Source: Bryobacterales bacterium
GTDB taxonomy: Bacteria; Acidobacteriota; Terriglobia; Bryobacterales; Bryobacteraceae
Assembly (NCBI GenBank): GCA_025463005.1
Contig: JAOAPR010000103.1
Location: 1 to 64,000 of the forward strand
Direction: 5' to 3'
Length of the DNA stretch: 64,000 bases
This document shows, one piece after another, positions 36,455 through 44,872 of the stretch. The position numbers and the translations under genes are program-made. Numbering within the stretch: position 1 is the first letter of the stretch; every line of letters starts with the position of its first letter. The notes beneath the pieces were generated by a model, which had not been told where the DNA came from, ran no database searches, and was given only the letters and a program-made list of their open reading frames with translations.

Positions 36455-38822
36455 GCCAGGGGTAAACGCACTCGAGTTTGACGCCTTGCGGGCGCTGCTC
36501 GGTCGCTACGTCCGCAGCCCCCTGGGGCAGGCGGAGCTACTTGGGGTAAGACCTCTGGCGAACCGCGCCGATATCGAAAGCGCCCTGGCTGACGCCGCCG
36601 AAGCGATCGATTATTTGCGCGCGGCTTCAAATCCTCAACCTGCCGGCCGTGGAGCGGCCATTCGACCTCGTTTCGATCTGGCCATTGACCCGGCGCCTTT
36701 GGTCGGGCGCCTGCGCATTGAAGGAGCCACCCTCGAAGCCGCGGAAATCTTCGAGCTGGCGCGGCTGCTGGATGTCGCCTCCGAAGCGCGATCGGTGGTG
36801 CTTTCGGCGCGCGAGCGTTATCCGCGCCTGGCGGCCCACGCTTCGTCGATCGCGGATCTGCGTGAGCTGGCCCGCGATCTTCGCGGCAAGATTCTGCCGG
36901 ACGGCACACTGGCGGACGACGCGAGTGTCATGCTGGGGCGCTTGCGACGGGACAGCGAACGGCAGCGCCGGATGATCGAGGAATCGCTGGCGCGCTTCCT
37001 GCGCACGCATCACGAAGACGGAACTCTGCAGGAGGACTTCGTCACTATTCGCAATGACCGGTTCGTGGTGCCGATCGTCACCGGCCGCGAGCGGCGCGTG
37101 GATGGCGTGATTCATGGATCAAGCGGCTCCGGGCACACGGTGTTCGTTGAGCCGCTGGAGACGATCGAGCTCAATAACGAGCTGGTCCGCCTGCACGAGG
37201 AAGAGCTGCGCGAGGTACACCGGCTGCTGCGCGAATTCACCACGCGGTTGCGGGAGCATGCCGTGCAGATCGCGGCATCGGTAACAGCGCTGAGCCGCCT
37301 GGAGCTACTGTTCGGCAAGGCGGAGTTCGCTCTGGATTTCCGTTGTACGGTGCCGCGGCTGAGCCCGGAACGTTCGAGGCGCATCGTGCTGCGCGACGCG
37401 CGCCATCCTCTACTCGAGGACATCCTGAGGGGCCAACGGAAACCGGTGGTTCCGGTTTCGCTGGAGTTGAATGACGCCCAGAACACACTGTTGATCAGCG
37501 GGCCGAACACGGGCGGAAAGACGGTGGCGCTGAAGACCATCGGACTGCTCGCGCTGATGACCCACGCTGGGCTGCCGGTACCCGCGGAAGAGGCGGAGTT
37601 CCCGTTGTTCGATGAGGTGCTGGCCGATATCGGCGATCACCAGTCGCTGGCTGAGAGCCTGAGCTCTTTCTCGTCGCACATCGTCGCAGTGCGCTCGATG
37701 CTCGAACGGGCCACGCGTGATTCATTGGTGCTATTGGACGAGCTCGGCCGCGCCACGGATCCGGTAGAGGGCGGAGCGCTGGGCGTTACCGTACTCGAAA
37801 CATTTCGCGCGCGCGGGGCGTTTACGCTGGCATCCACGCACTTGATGGCGATGAAAGTATACGGAGCCTCCACCAGCGGCGTGCTGAATGGGTCCATGGG
37901 ATTCGACGAAGCGACGCTGGAGCCCACGTACGTGCTGCGGCTGGGCGCGCCGGGGAAATCGGCGGGTCTGGACATCGCCAGCAGGTTGGGGCTGGATCCG
38001 GCGCTGATCGAAACGGCCCGCGGGAGGATGGCTGCATCGGATCGCGACGTCGCACAGTTTCTGGGAGAGCTGAATCAACGACTGGAGCAGCTTGAAACCG
38101 AACGTACGGAGCTGGCTGCACGGACGCAGGCGCTCGTTGTGCGCGAACAGGGACTGGAGCAAACCTGGGAACGGAAGTACTCGGCGAAGATCCGAGAGGT
38201 GGAAGACCGCGCAACGGAGCTATCGGCGCAGTTTGAACGCCGCGCGCAGGAAACCATCGAGGATCTGAGCCAGAAGGCGCGCGCCCGGATCGCGAAAACC
38301 CGGCGCGAATTTCAAGAGCAGGTAACTTCGCTTGCGCCCGCGCCGGAACGGGGAACTGTAGCGCCGCTGAAACTGGAGGTAGGCGCACAGGTGCGGCTCA
38401 AGGGGATCCGTCAGCCGGCCACCGTTCGCCGTGTTCTGGAGAGCGGCGAAGTCGAAGTGGACGCGGGATATCTGAAGATGCGCGTGCCGCTAACGGACGT
38501 CGAAGAGGTGATTCCCAAGGCCCAGACGCCGGCGCGTGCCCCGTCCATTGCCTTTCGTCAGGGCCCGGAGTTTGCGGTTTCGGTACGCGAAATCAATCTT
38601 ATCGGGCGCCGCGCCGAGGAAGCCTGCGACAGTGTCGATAAGTTTCTGGATACCGCTGCGTTGGCGCAGGCCGAGCGCGTGCGAATCGTTCATGGGCATG
38701 GAATGGGGATCTTGCGAAAAGCGATCGCCGAGCTGCTGGCGCGCAATCCGCACGTCGCGAAGTTCTATGCGGCGCGCCCTGAAGAAGGCGGCACCGGGGC
38801 TACCATCGTGGAGTTGAAATGA
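36432..38822 (+). CDS. mutS2: MutS2 endonuclease/ribosome-rescue ATPase
   Basis: A 796-residue MutS2. It begins with the typical VNALEFDALRALLGRYVRSP and carries the core and clamp region. The ATPase has Walker A GPNTGGKTVALKTIGLLALM, SSFSSHI, Walker B LVLLDELGRATDPVEG and STHLMAMK. A coiled coil is near residues 530-630, and the C-terminal Smr nuclease domain shows EINLIGRRAEEACDSVDKFL and VRIVHGHGMGILRKAI. MutS2 suppresses recombination and, in Bacillus, splits collided ribosomes. In the Smr domain the common LDLHG reads INLIG, so His is lost there, but HGxGxG is kept. GTG start inside the Nudix gene. Confidence 0.94.
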   Translation: MQAENALEPGVNALEFDALRALLGRYVRSPLGQAELLGVRPLANRADIESALADAAEAIDYLRAASNPQPAGRGAAIRPRFDLAIDPAPLVGRLRIEGATLEAAEIFELARLLDVASEARSVVLSARERYPRLAAHASSIADLRELARDLRGKILPDGTLADDASVMLGRLRRDSERQRRMIEESLARFLRTHHEDGTLQEDFVTIRNDRFVVPIVTGRERRVDGVIHGSSGSGHTVFVEPLETIELNNELVRLHEEELREVHRLLREFTTRLREHAVQIAASVTALSRLELLFGKAEFALDFRCTVPRLSPERSRRIVLRDARHPLLEDILRGQRKPVVPVSLELNDAQNTLLISGPNTGGKTVALKTIGLLALMTHAGLPVPAEEAEFPLFDEVLADIGDHQSLAESLSSFSSHIVAVRSMLERATRDSLVLLDELGRATDPVEGGALGVTVLETFRARGAFTLASTHLMAMKVYGASTSGVLNGSMGFDEATLEPTYVLRLGAPGKSAGLDIASRLGLDPALIETARGRMAASDRDVAQFLGELNQRLEQLETERTELAARTQALVVREQGLEQTWERKYSAKIREVEDRATELSAQFERRAQETIEDLSQKARARIAKTRREFQEQVTSLAPAPERGTVAPLKLEVGAQVRLKGIRQPATVRRVLESGEVEVDAGYLKMRVPLTDVEEVIPKAQTPARAPSIAFRQGPEFAVSVREINLIGRRAEEACDSVDKFLDTAALAQAERVRIVHGHGMGILRKAIAELLARNPHVAKFYAARPEEGGTGATIVELK

Positions 38823-38834
38823 CCCCGGCGAGCT

Positions 38835-39122
38835 TCAGTCGATGAAACCCTTCCAGGTATTGCCGCGGTCGTCGCGCAGCGTGACGTTTCCGCCGCTCGA
38901 AATGCCGCTCAGCGCGTTGCCCTTGGGATCGCGGAACCGATACACAATCGAATTGTCCGGATTGCGGACGGCGGAGCCCAGCCAGACATTGCCGTATTCG
39001 TCCTTGAGCTTGATTTGATCGCCATGTCCGTAACCGAAGACCCGGGTCTTGGTTTTTTCTTCTTCCAGGTGGAAGAAGCCGCCGGGTATTTGCCGTCTCT
39101 TTCGCAGCTTGGAGTAGATCAT
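38835..39122 (-). CDS. Hypothetical small beta-rich protein
   Basis: A 95-residue protein of unknown function with a basic N-terminus (MIYSKLRKRRQIPGG) and repeated strand-turn units (DEYGNVWLG, DPKGNALSG, DDRGNTWKG) each ending in a G-N-x-W/A-x-G turn. No membrane segment or signal is seen. It converges with mutS2 with a 12-base gap. The longer overlapping frame on this strand has no repeat logic, which supports this one. Some turn-rich acidobacterial hypotheticals look alike. Confidence 0.6.
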   Translation of the reverse strand: MIYSKLRKRRQIPGGFFHLEEEKTKTRVFGYGHGDQIKLKDEYGNVWLGSAVRNPDNSIVYRFRDPKGNALSGISSGGNVTLRDDRGNTWKGFID

Positions 39123-39232
39123 AGTTGCCGAAGGTACTGGGTGGCTCCATTATGGGTCGAACGGGTTGGACCGGCGATAGGGTTTTTGCCTTAGATCGCG
39201 GCAAGTGAATCCGTCAGGATAGACTCTCCGAT

Positions 39233-39706
39233 ATGCGTGCCGTGATCCAGCGTGTTACCTACGCCAAGGTAGAGGTGGAAGGAACCATCACCGGGGAAAT
39301 CGGCCCGGGCGCGCTGGTTTTGCTGGGCGTTTCCCGAATGGATCGCCCGGAGGACGCCGAGTTCCTGGCCGGTAAAGTGGTACACCTGCGAATCTTCAAT
39401 GATGATGCCGGAAAGATGAATCGGAGCCTGCTGGAGACCGGCGGCGCAATGTTAGCGGTCTCCCAGTTCACTCTCTACGGGGATTGCCGCAAGGGCCGGC
39501 GGCCTAGTTTCGACGACGCAGCGCCCGCCGATCAGGCCAAGCAGTTGTACGAACATTTCGTCGCGGCGGCACGACGATTGGGAGTGCGCGTAGAGACGGG
39601 AGTGTTCCAGGCGCACATGGCTGTGACCCTCTTAAACGATGGACCTGTGACGCTGATTGTGGAGAGCTCGCTCGCTACGAATATTCCCAGTGGAAACGCT
39701 GGATGA
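39233..39706 (+). CDS. dtd: D-aminoacyl-tRNA deacylase
   Basis: A 157-residue Dtd that removes D-amino acids (and Gly from tRNA-Ala) to protect translation. It has [17 protein letters not shown], the catalytic [17 protein letters not shown] and the cross-subunit [14 protein letters not shown] with its Gly-Pro motif. Length is near the usual 145-150 residues, with a slightly longer tail ([13 protein letters not shown]). That tail overlaps the convergent CbiO gene by 32 bases, so both genes share coding sequence at their ends. Confidence 0.94.
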   Translation: MRAVIQRVTYAKVEVEGTITGEIGPGALVLLGVSRMDRPEDAEFLAGKVVHLRIFNDDAGKMNRSLLETGGAMLAVSQFTLYGDCRKGRRPSFDDAAPADQAKQLYEHFVAAARRLGVRVETGVFQAHMAVTLLNDGPVTLIVESSLATNIPSGNAG

Positions 39707-40367
39707 CTTCGATCACGTCGCCCTCTCCCGTGATCTGTCCTTGATCGAAAAAGACTGCGCGCGTGGTGAGGGTTCGGGCAAGATTAGCATCGTGCGTGAC
39801 CACCACCTTCGACTGAGGGAGGCTCCGAAGCAGCGTGACAAGATCGCGGCGCGTGGGGGGGTCGAGGAACGTAGTTGGTTCGTCGAGCACCAGGATTTCC
39901 GGATCCATCGCCAGAACGCCGGCGATCGCGACGCGCTTTTTCTCTCCGGCGCTCAGATGATAGGGGGCGCGGTCGAGCGCATGCGCCATGCCTACACGTT
40001 TCAGAACGGTTCGCGCCCGGGTAAGCGCATCGGCCGGGGACAAGCCGAGGTTCAGCGGGCCGAACGCGACGTCTTCCAGCACAGTCGGCATGAAAAGCTG
40101 CTCGTCGGAATCTTGAAACACCACGCCTACCTTGGAACGGATCTGCTCGAGCGTTTCATCCGCCAGCGGCAATCCGCAGATCTCGATGGAACCCTCGCCT
40201 CGCAATAATCCGTTCAGGTGCAGGACGAAGGTGGTCTTGCCGGATCCGTTTGCTCCGAACAGTGCCACGGATTCTCCGGCGTCGAGGTGGAAGTCGATGC
40301 CATTGAGCGCCTGGGTGCCGTCGGGATACCTGTAGCGCAGTCCGCGTATCTGGATCGCTTGACTCAC
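39675..40367 (-). CDS. cbiO: ECF transporter ATPase for nickel/cobalt (CbiO-like)
   Basis: A 230-residue ATPase of the energy-coupling-factor type. It has [15 protein letters not shown], Walker [20 protein letters not shown]-loop [11 protein letters not shown] (the ECF Q-helix motif), signature [17 protein letters not shown], Walker [14 protein letters not shown] and VVTHDANLA. The GTG at 40367 is chosen because it overlaps the cbiQ stop (GTGA) and starts right before the conserved [11 protein letters not shown]; a longer frame runs back through cbiQ. It completes the CbiMQO set. Confidence 0.9.
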   Translation of the reverse strand: MSQAIQIRGLRYRYPDGTQALNGIDFHLDAGESVALFGANGSGKTTFVLHLNGLLRGEGSIEICGLPLADETLEQIRSKVGVVFQDSDEQLFMPTVLEDVAFGPLNLGLSPADALTRARTVLKRVGMAHALDRAPYHLSAGEKKRVAIAGVLAMDPEILVLDEPTTFLDPPTRRDLVTLLRSLPQSKVVVTHDANLARTLTTRAVFFDQGQITGEGDVIEVIQRFHWEYS

Positions 40368-41083
40368 AGGAGCAGGCGGATGGCGAGGCATCCAGCCAGG
40401 CAAGCGGAAAAAAAGAGCGCATCGGACGTCTGGAACGGCGGCGGAGCGGCAGGTACGAAGCGTCCGCGGAATCCGCGGGCGAGCATTGCGTGATAAATGC
40501 CGTCGGCGCGCTGCCAACTGCGGGCGAAAAGCACACCCACCAAGCCGGCGGCCGCGGAAAATTGGAACGAAACCCGCCGGGACCTCTTGCGGGATCCCCG
40601 ACGGGAAAGCGCGGCCCATCGCATGCGCTGAGCCTGCTCGGCGATGACGAACAGGTAACGGTAAACGAATTGAATCACCAGAATCAGCATCCGGGGTGCG
40701 TGCCAGCTTTCAAGAGCGGCGGTCCAGCCGGTGAGCGGCGTGGTGCCCACCAGCAGCAGCGCTGCCATGCCGGAGAGAAAACTCTTTTCGGCCAGCCCCA
40801 GGGCCCGCAGCGAATCGCCCGACCACCACGTGAGCAACGCGAAGGTCGCCGAGAACGGCAGAACCAGCGCGGCCCGGCCGGCTAATCCGCGAATCGGAAG
40901 ACGAGCGAGGTTCGCCGCGACAATCAGCAAGATCGCATATGCGACGAAGGCTGCTTGCGCCGCCGGCGGCGTGGTCGAGAGCGCGATCAGGAATACCAGC
41001 AGCGCCGCGAGCTTCGCGCGCGGATCGCGCTGATGCAAAGGACTGGAGCCGCGGCTCCAGCGATCGATCACCAAATGATGCAC
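40364..41083 (-). CDS. cbiQ: ECF transporter transmembrane component (CbiQ-like)
   Basis: A 239-residue T component with about five helices. Early residues HQRDPRAKL are the D-P-R-x-K motif, and the coupling helix motif ARG appears in MLARGFRGRF. It links the CbiM substrate unit to the CbiO ATPase. The GTG at 41083 lies 2 bases after the cbiM stop; the earlier ATG-like frame would overlap cbiM by 46 bases. The gene overlaps cbiO by four bases. Confidence 0.88.
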   Translation of the reverse strand: MHHLVIDRWSRGSSPLHQRDPRAKLAALLVFLIALSTTPPAAQAAFVAYAILLIVAANLARLPIRGLAGRAALVLPFSATFALLTWWSGDSLRALGLAEKSFLSGMAALLLVGTTPLTGWTAALESWHAPRMLILVIQFVYRYLFVIAEQAQRMRWAALSRRGSRKRSRRVSFQFSAAAGLVGVLFARSWQRADGIYHAMLARGFRGRFVPAAPPPFQTSDALFFSACLAGCLAIRLLL

Positions 41084-41085
41084 GC

Positions 41086-41928
41086 TTAGGCGCTCCGCCG
41101 GCGCGAAATCAATTTCCCGCCCAGGTAACAAAGCGCGACGATCAAACCGAGTCCCGCGACTCCACCCACCGTCCGCTGCGACCAGTCTGCCGCGAGTCCT
41201 TGCTCAGTCAGACGCTGGATTCCGTCGGGTGCGGCCGAGGCGACCAGCGTGCCGACCACCACCATCACCAGCGCGGTCATGGCGACGGCTGCCAGCGCCC
41301 GCGAAGAAGCAGGCCGGGGCCCGCCGATCCAAGCGGGATTCAGGCGCTCGATCGCACGTACCGCTGCGACGGTAATCGCGCCTTCCATGAGCGCGCTTGC
41401 GAGAAACAACGCCAGAGAAGCCCACAACACGCCGCCCGCCATCGGGACCCCCGAGATCATGAGCTGTCCCAGAGCCAAACAAGCACTGGTGATCACGCTG
41501 AACGCGCCCGCGGCGAAGATCGCGCCCGATCGAGACGCGCCTTCCCACAGCCGGTACGGCAAGTATCCGGCGGCGACCCCCGCCAGCGCCATGTTGAACA
41601 CGTTCGCGCCCAGCGCAAGGACGCCTCCGTCCTGGAATATGAGCGCCTGCAGCGCCAGGATGGCGACCATCACCAGCGATGCGGCGGCCGGTCCCAGCAC
41701 GATCGCCAACAGCGCGCCGCCCACCAGATGTCCGCTGGTGCCCGGACCCACCGGAAAATTAATCATCTGCGCCGCGAAGACGAACGCTCCCATCACGCCC
41801 AGCAGAGGAATACGGTGATCCTGCGTATCGCGCTGGGCTCGGCGAGCTACCCACGCCACGGCAGGGGCGCTGACCAAATCCAGCGTGCCCCATACAGGCG
41901 TGCTCAGGAATCCATCGGGGATATGCAT
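41086..41928 (-). CDS. cbiM: Nickel/cobalt ECF substrate-binding unit, CbiM fused to a CbiN-like domain
   Basis: A 280-residue membrane protein starting MHIPDGFLSTPVW, where the N-terminal Met-His-x-x-x-Gly sequence binds the Ni or Co ion. Six or seven helices form CbiM. From about residue 215 a C-terminal part with two helices and PDGIQRLTEQGLAADW looks like the separate CbiN/PDGLE unit, here fused. There is no B12-biosynthesis gene in the window and no cobalamin riboswitch upstream, so nickel use (urease or hydrogenase) is as likely as cobalt. Confidence 0.9.
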   Translation of the reverse strand: MHIPDGFLSTPVWGTLDLVSAPAVAWVARRAQRDTQDHRIPLLGVMGAFVFAAQMINFPVGPGTSGHLVGGALLAIVLGPAAASLVMVAILALQALIFQDGGVLALGANVFNMALAGVAAGYLPYRLWEGASRSGAIFAAGAFSVITSACLALGQLMISGVPMAGGVLWASLALFLASALMEGAITVAAVRAIERLNPAWIGGPRPASSRALAAVAMTALVMVVVGTLVASAAPDGIQRLTEQGLAADWSQRTVGGVAGLGLIVALCYLGGKLISRRRSA

Positions 41929-42000
41929 CTGGGAACTGTTTCGCTGTGCACAATGCTGTCACGCTGTGCGCTCTTTCATTGGTAGCACGATTCCAAATCT

Positions 42001-42029
42001 GTGTCACCACTTGGTGGCCATGGCGACAC
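42001..42029. promoter_or_regulatory. Inverted repeat in the cbiM-acpS divergent region
   Basis: GTGTCACC (42001-42008) and GGCGACAC (42022-42029) form an inverted repeat with one wobble pair and 13 bases between. An inner CCAC-TTG-GTGG palindrome is nested in it. It lies 73 bases upstream of cbiM and 59 upstream of acpS, a position fitting a metal-responsive operator. It does not match the NikR consensus I know. Confidence 0.3.
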
Positions 42030-42087
42030 TCGTTTACAATCATCACGTGCGCGGTTTCTCCGAAAAGATCCTGACCAGGGCCGGCCT

Positions 42088-42471
42088 GTGATCGTGGGCA
42101 CGGGCGTCGATCTGTGCGAGGTCGACCGGATCAGGAAAGCGATTACCTCGTCGCACGGACGCCGGTTTGTGGAGCGCGTGTTCACGCCGCGGGAAATCGC
42201 CTATGCCGAGCGCCGGGCAAACCCCTACGAGCGATACGCGGCGCGATTCGCGGCCAAGGAAGCGGGTATGAAGGCTCTCGGAACAGGCTGGCGCGGCGGG
42301 CTCGGGTGGCAGGATCTGGAAGTGGTTAATCTGCCGTCGGGCCGTCCGACTCTCCAGTTCCATCGCCGGGCAGCGGAAATCGCGGATAAGCTGGGCGCCA
42401 TCAACGTCGCGTTGTCCATCACCCACACAGCCGAGCAGGCCCTGGCGATGGTGGTTCTCGAAGGCAAGTAG
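42088..42471 (+). CDS. acpS: Holo-acyl-carrier-protein synthase
   Basis: A 127-residue AcpS that moves phosphopantetheine from CoA to acyl carrier protein. Landmarks: VGTGVDLCEVDRI (metal Asp), RVFTPREIAYAE, and RYAARFAAKEAGMKALGTG, the Mg-binding Glu and Lys helix, then ALSITHTAEQALAMVV. The GTG at 42088 is chosen because the family starts with I-x-G-x-G-x-D; the longer frame from 42001 adds 29 residues unlike AcpS. Convergent with the protease gene that ends one base later. Confidence 0.93.
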   Translation: MIVGTGVDLCEVDRIRKAITSSHGRRFVERVFTPREIAYAERRANPYERYAARFAAKEAGMKALGTGWRGGLGWQDLEVVNLPSGRPTLQFHRRAAEIADKLGAINVALSITHTAEQALAMVVLEGK

Positions 42472-44808
42472 TTACCTCCGGGTCACAACCACGCTCCGCC
42501 AGCTCATATTGCCGACGGTATCCGTGGCGCGGATAATCACCTGGTTGAACCCCACCAGCAGCGGGATCGCGGCGCTCCACTGCGCAGTTCCCGAGGCCGT
42601 GCCCGCCCCGCCGGTATCGGTCGACCAGGTCACGCTTGCGACTCCGGACGGGTCCGAGGCAGTGCCCGTGAACGTCAGCGATGCGAGCGTTGTCGCCAGC
42701 GACGTGCTCGACGGGTAGGTGATATTCAGCGTGGGTCCCGTTGTATCCGTCCCTACAGGCGGCACGATGACGGTCAGGCGGGTCACGTTCAGTATGCGTG
42801 AGACACTTTCGGTCGGATCCGCGGCCGTTACGGTGATGATGTTTAATCCGATCGCTAGTGGAATGTCAGATATGTTCCAGTTCACGCCGCTAATCGTAGA
42901 GCCGTCAGATGCGGCGGTGCTCGTAACCCATGTCACGGCGATTCCACCGCTGCCGCCGCTTACGGTGCCCGAGAGCGATATCGTCGCGGAAGTGGTGGTG
43001 GCTGGGGGGACGTTTACGGTCAGAACGAGCGGACCAGGCACCGGCGGAGTGACCGTCTGGCGAGTCACGCTTACGGTGCGAGAAACGCTTCCGGTCGCGT
43101 CCGTAGCCGTAACCGTGATGCTGTTCAATCCGATCGCCAGCGGAACACTTAAAATGGTCCAGTTCACGCCACTTATCGAGGCTCCGTCAGATGCCCCCGT
43201 GCTCGTCACCCACGTCACGGCGGGCGCACTGCTGCCACCGGTTACGGTGCCCGAGAGGGTGATCGCCGCGGAGGTGGTGGCGGCAGGAGGAAGGTTGACG
43301 GTTAGGACGAGCGGGCTCGGGTTCGGCGGAATGATCAGACGGCTCACGCTCACCGTCTGGGAGACGCTTCCGGTCGCGTCCGTAGCCGTAACGGTGATGC
43401 TGTTCAGTCCTATCGCCAGCGGAACACTTAAAATGGTCCAGTTCACGCCACTTATCGAGGCTCCGTCAGATGCCCCCGTGCTCGTCACCCACGTCACGGC
43501 GGGCGCACCGCTGCCACCGGTTACGGTGCCCGAGAGGGTGATCGCCGCGGAGGTGGTGGCGGCAGGAGGAACGTTGACAGTCAGGACGAGCGGACCCGGC
43601 GGGATCGTTCCCGTCCGTGCGGCGTACAGGGTAAGGATGGCGGCCTTGTCGCCGTCGGCGAGGCCTGAAACTATTTTCAAATAGGGATACATGACGTCAT
43701 TCGGGTTATCGGAGTGGCCCAGGCCCAGAGCATGTCCCAGCTCGTGCAGGGCCACGCTGAAGAGGTCGACGTTGGCGCCGACGTGCCAGCTTTCGGAGTC
43801 ATCGAAATGCACGTCGCCCGCGAGCGGCTCGGGATTGGGAGGGAACGGGTAAAACGTGTGAGCTATCACGCCCCCCGGCCCGTCGAACGGGAAATCGTCG
43901 CCATGCGCGCCCGTCGCGAACAAAACGTTGACGGTGCGATTGCCCACTGAGCTGGCGCCAGGTTGCCAGGTGAGCTGAATGACCTTGGCCCATTCGGCCA
44001 TGGCGCGAAGAATTTCGCCCTCAGATACGGCAATCGGCAGCTGCGCGGTCACGTATTGAAAAAAGTAGCTCAGCGTAGTGGCGTTCAGGCCGGGCCCATC
44101 CCAGCCGTCCCCATTGGTCGCAATGATCTGACCGATGGGGCCGAGCACGGTTAGTGCTCCACCGCACACGTTTATGGGTGAACCTGCGATCAGGGACGCT
44201 GAGGCGGGGAAAATGTAAGCGATCGGATCCTGAGTTGCCAGAAACTGCAGCGTTGCGCGTGCGGTGCTGGCGTTCGCCGTGTGCACCATTAAGTGCTGGC
44301 GTAACAGGTCGGGGTTATCACGCAGCTCCAGGCCCAGATTCAGGATCAAACGGCGCGCGGCGTTGGGATCTGCGTCCGGATGGAGTTCGACAAGGTAGTA
44401 GCCGCTGGCTGTCAAAGCGTTTCCCGCCATAATCAGAGGACTGATTTTCGCTAGGGGATCGAGAAGTGCCGCGGACAGAATGCCTAAATTGTTCAAGCGC
44501 ACTCTTGCGTTTATCGACACCAGCACCCCATTGTCGGGAAGATATTGCAGCACCAGGGCTCCCCGGGCGGTCAGCGCAGCCAGGGTCTGGGCAGATGGGG
44601 GTTGGCCGAATTGCACGATCACGTGGGTTCGCAGTGCCAGCGGCAAGCGCGGAAGACGGTTGATCGGATCTTCGCGCCCGATGGCATCCCTCGAGTCCGT
44701 AGAAGCCTCTGCATGAGCCGCAGGGGGAACTTTAAAACGCAGGACAGGCTGGGCGAACATCAGTGCGCCAGAACAAAAGAAAAAGAACCAGCGAGATGAG
44801 CCCTTCAT
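42472..44808 (-). CDS. Secreted matrixin-like metalloprotease with Ig-like repeats
   Basis: A 778-residue exported protein: signal MKGSSRWFFFFCSGALMFAQ, an N-terminal region of about 200 residues, then a metzincin catalytic domain with HELGHALGLGHSDNPNDV near residues 351-368 and the Met-turn VMYPYL. This is the matrixin pattern. From about residue 397 come tandem bacterial Ig-like/cadherin-like modules of 93-94 residues, each with TVNVPPA(A/T)TTSA, GTVTGG, TWVTSTGASDG and GLNSITVTATD. A diverged last module follows. Likely a surface or extracellular protease. Divergent from the NHL-repeat gene. Confidence 0.88.
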   Translation of the reverse strand: MKGSSRWFFFFCSGALMFAQPVLRFKVPPAAHAEASTDSRDAIGREDPINRLPRLPLALRTHVIVQFGQPPSAQTLAALTARGALVLQYLPDNGVLVSINARVRLNNLGILSAALLDPLAKISPLIMAGNALTASGYYLVELHPDADPNAARRLILNLGLELRDNPDLLRQHLMVHTANASTARATLQFLATQDPIAYIFPASASLIAGSPINVCGGALTVLGPIGQIIATNGDGWDGPGLNATTLSYFFQYVTAQLPIAVSEGEILRAMAEWAKVIQLTWQPGASSVGNRTVNVLFATGAHGDDFPFDGPGGVIAHTFYPFPPNPEPLAGDVHFDDSESWHVGANVDLFSVALHELGHALGLGHSDNPNDVMYPYLKIVSGLADGDKAAILTLYAARTGTIPPGPLVLTVNVPPAATTSAAITLSGTVTGGSGAPAVTWVTSTGASDGASISGVNWTILSVPLAIGLNSITVTATDATGSVSQTVSVSRLIIPPNPSPLVLTVNLPPAATTSAAITLSGTVTGGSSAPAVTWVTSTGASDGASISGVNWTILSVPLAIGLNSITVTATDATGSVSRTVSVTRQTVTPPVPGPLVLTVNVPPATTTSATISLSGTVSGGSGGIAVTWVTSTAASDGSTISGVNWNISDIPLAIGLNIITVTAADPTESVSRILNVTRLTVIVPPVGTDTTGPTLNITYPSSTSLATTLASLTFTGTASDPSGVASVTWSTDTGGAGTASGTAQWSAAIPLLVGFNQVIIRATDTVGNMSWRSVVVTRR
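43030..43587. repeat. Two near-identical 279-bp tandem repeats within the protease gene
   Basis: Units at about 43030-43308 and 43309-43587 are nearly identical at the DNA level with an exact 279-base period; for example cggaacacttaaaatggtcc recurs at 43141 and 43420. A third, more diverged unit with a period near 282 lies at about 42748-43029. They encode the Ig-like modules. Near-identity including third codon positions suggests recent duplication or gene conversion. Confidence 0.8.
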
Positions 44809-44872
44809 GACAACCTCTACCGGCTTATCGCCCCGGCCTGAGAGAATCCGAGCGCGGAATGTACTTACTCCT

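Noticed and set aside
40939-41985. 348-residue plus-strand frame
   Set aside because: Antisense to cbiQ and cbiM; strings of Arg, Gln and His without hydrophobic core.
41929-42087. Cobalamin riboswitch or NikR site before cbiM
   Set aside because: No B12-box-like sequence and no GTATGA-N16-TCATAC; only a wobble-containing inverted repeat is seen.
42748-43587. Possible CRISPR array
   Set aside because: Repeats are 279 bp, contiguous and coding (Ig-like modules), not short repeats with spacers.
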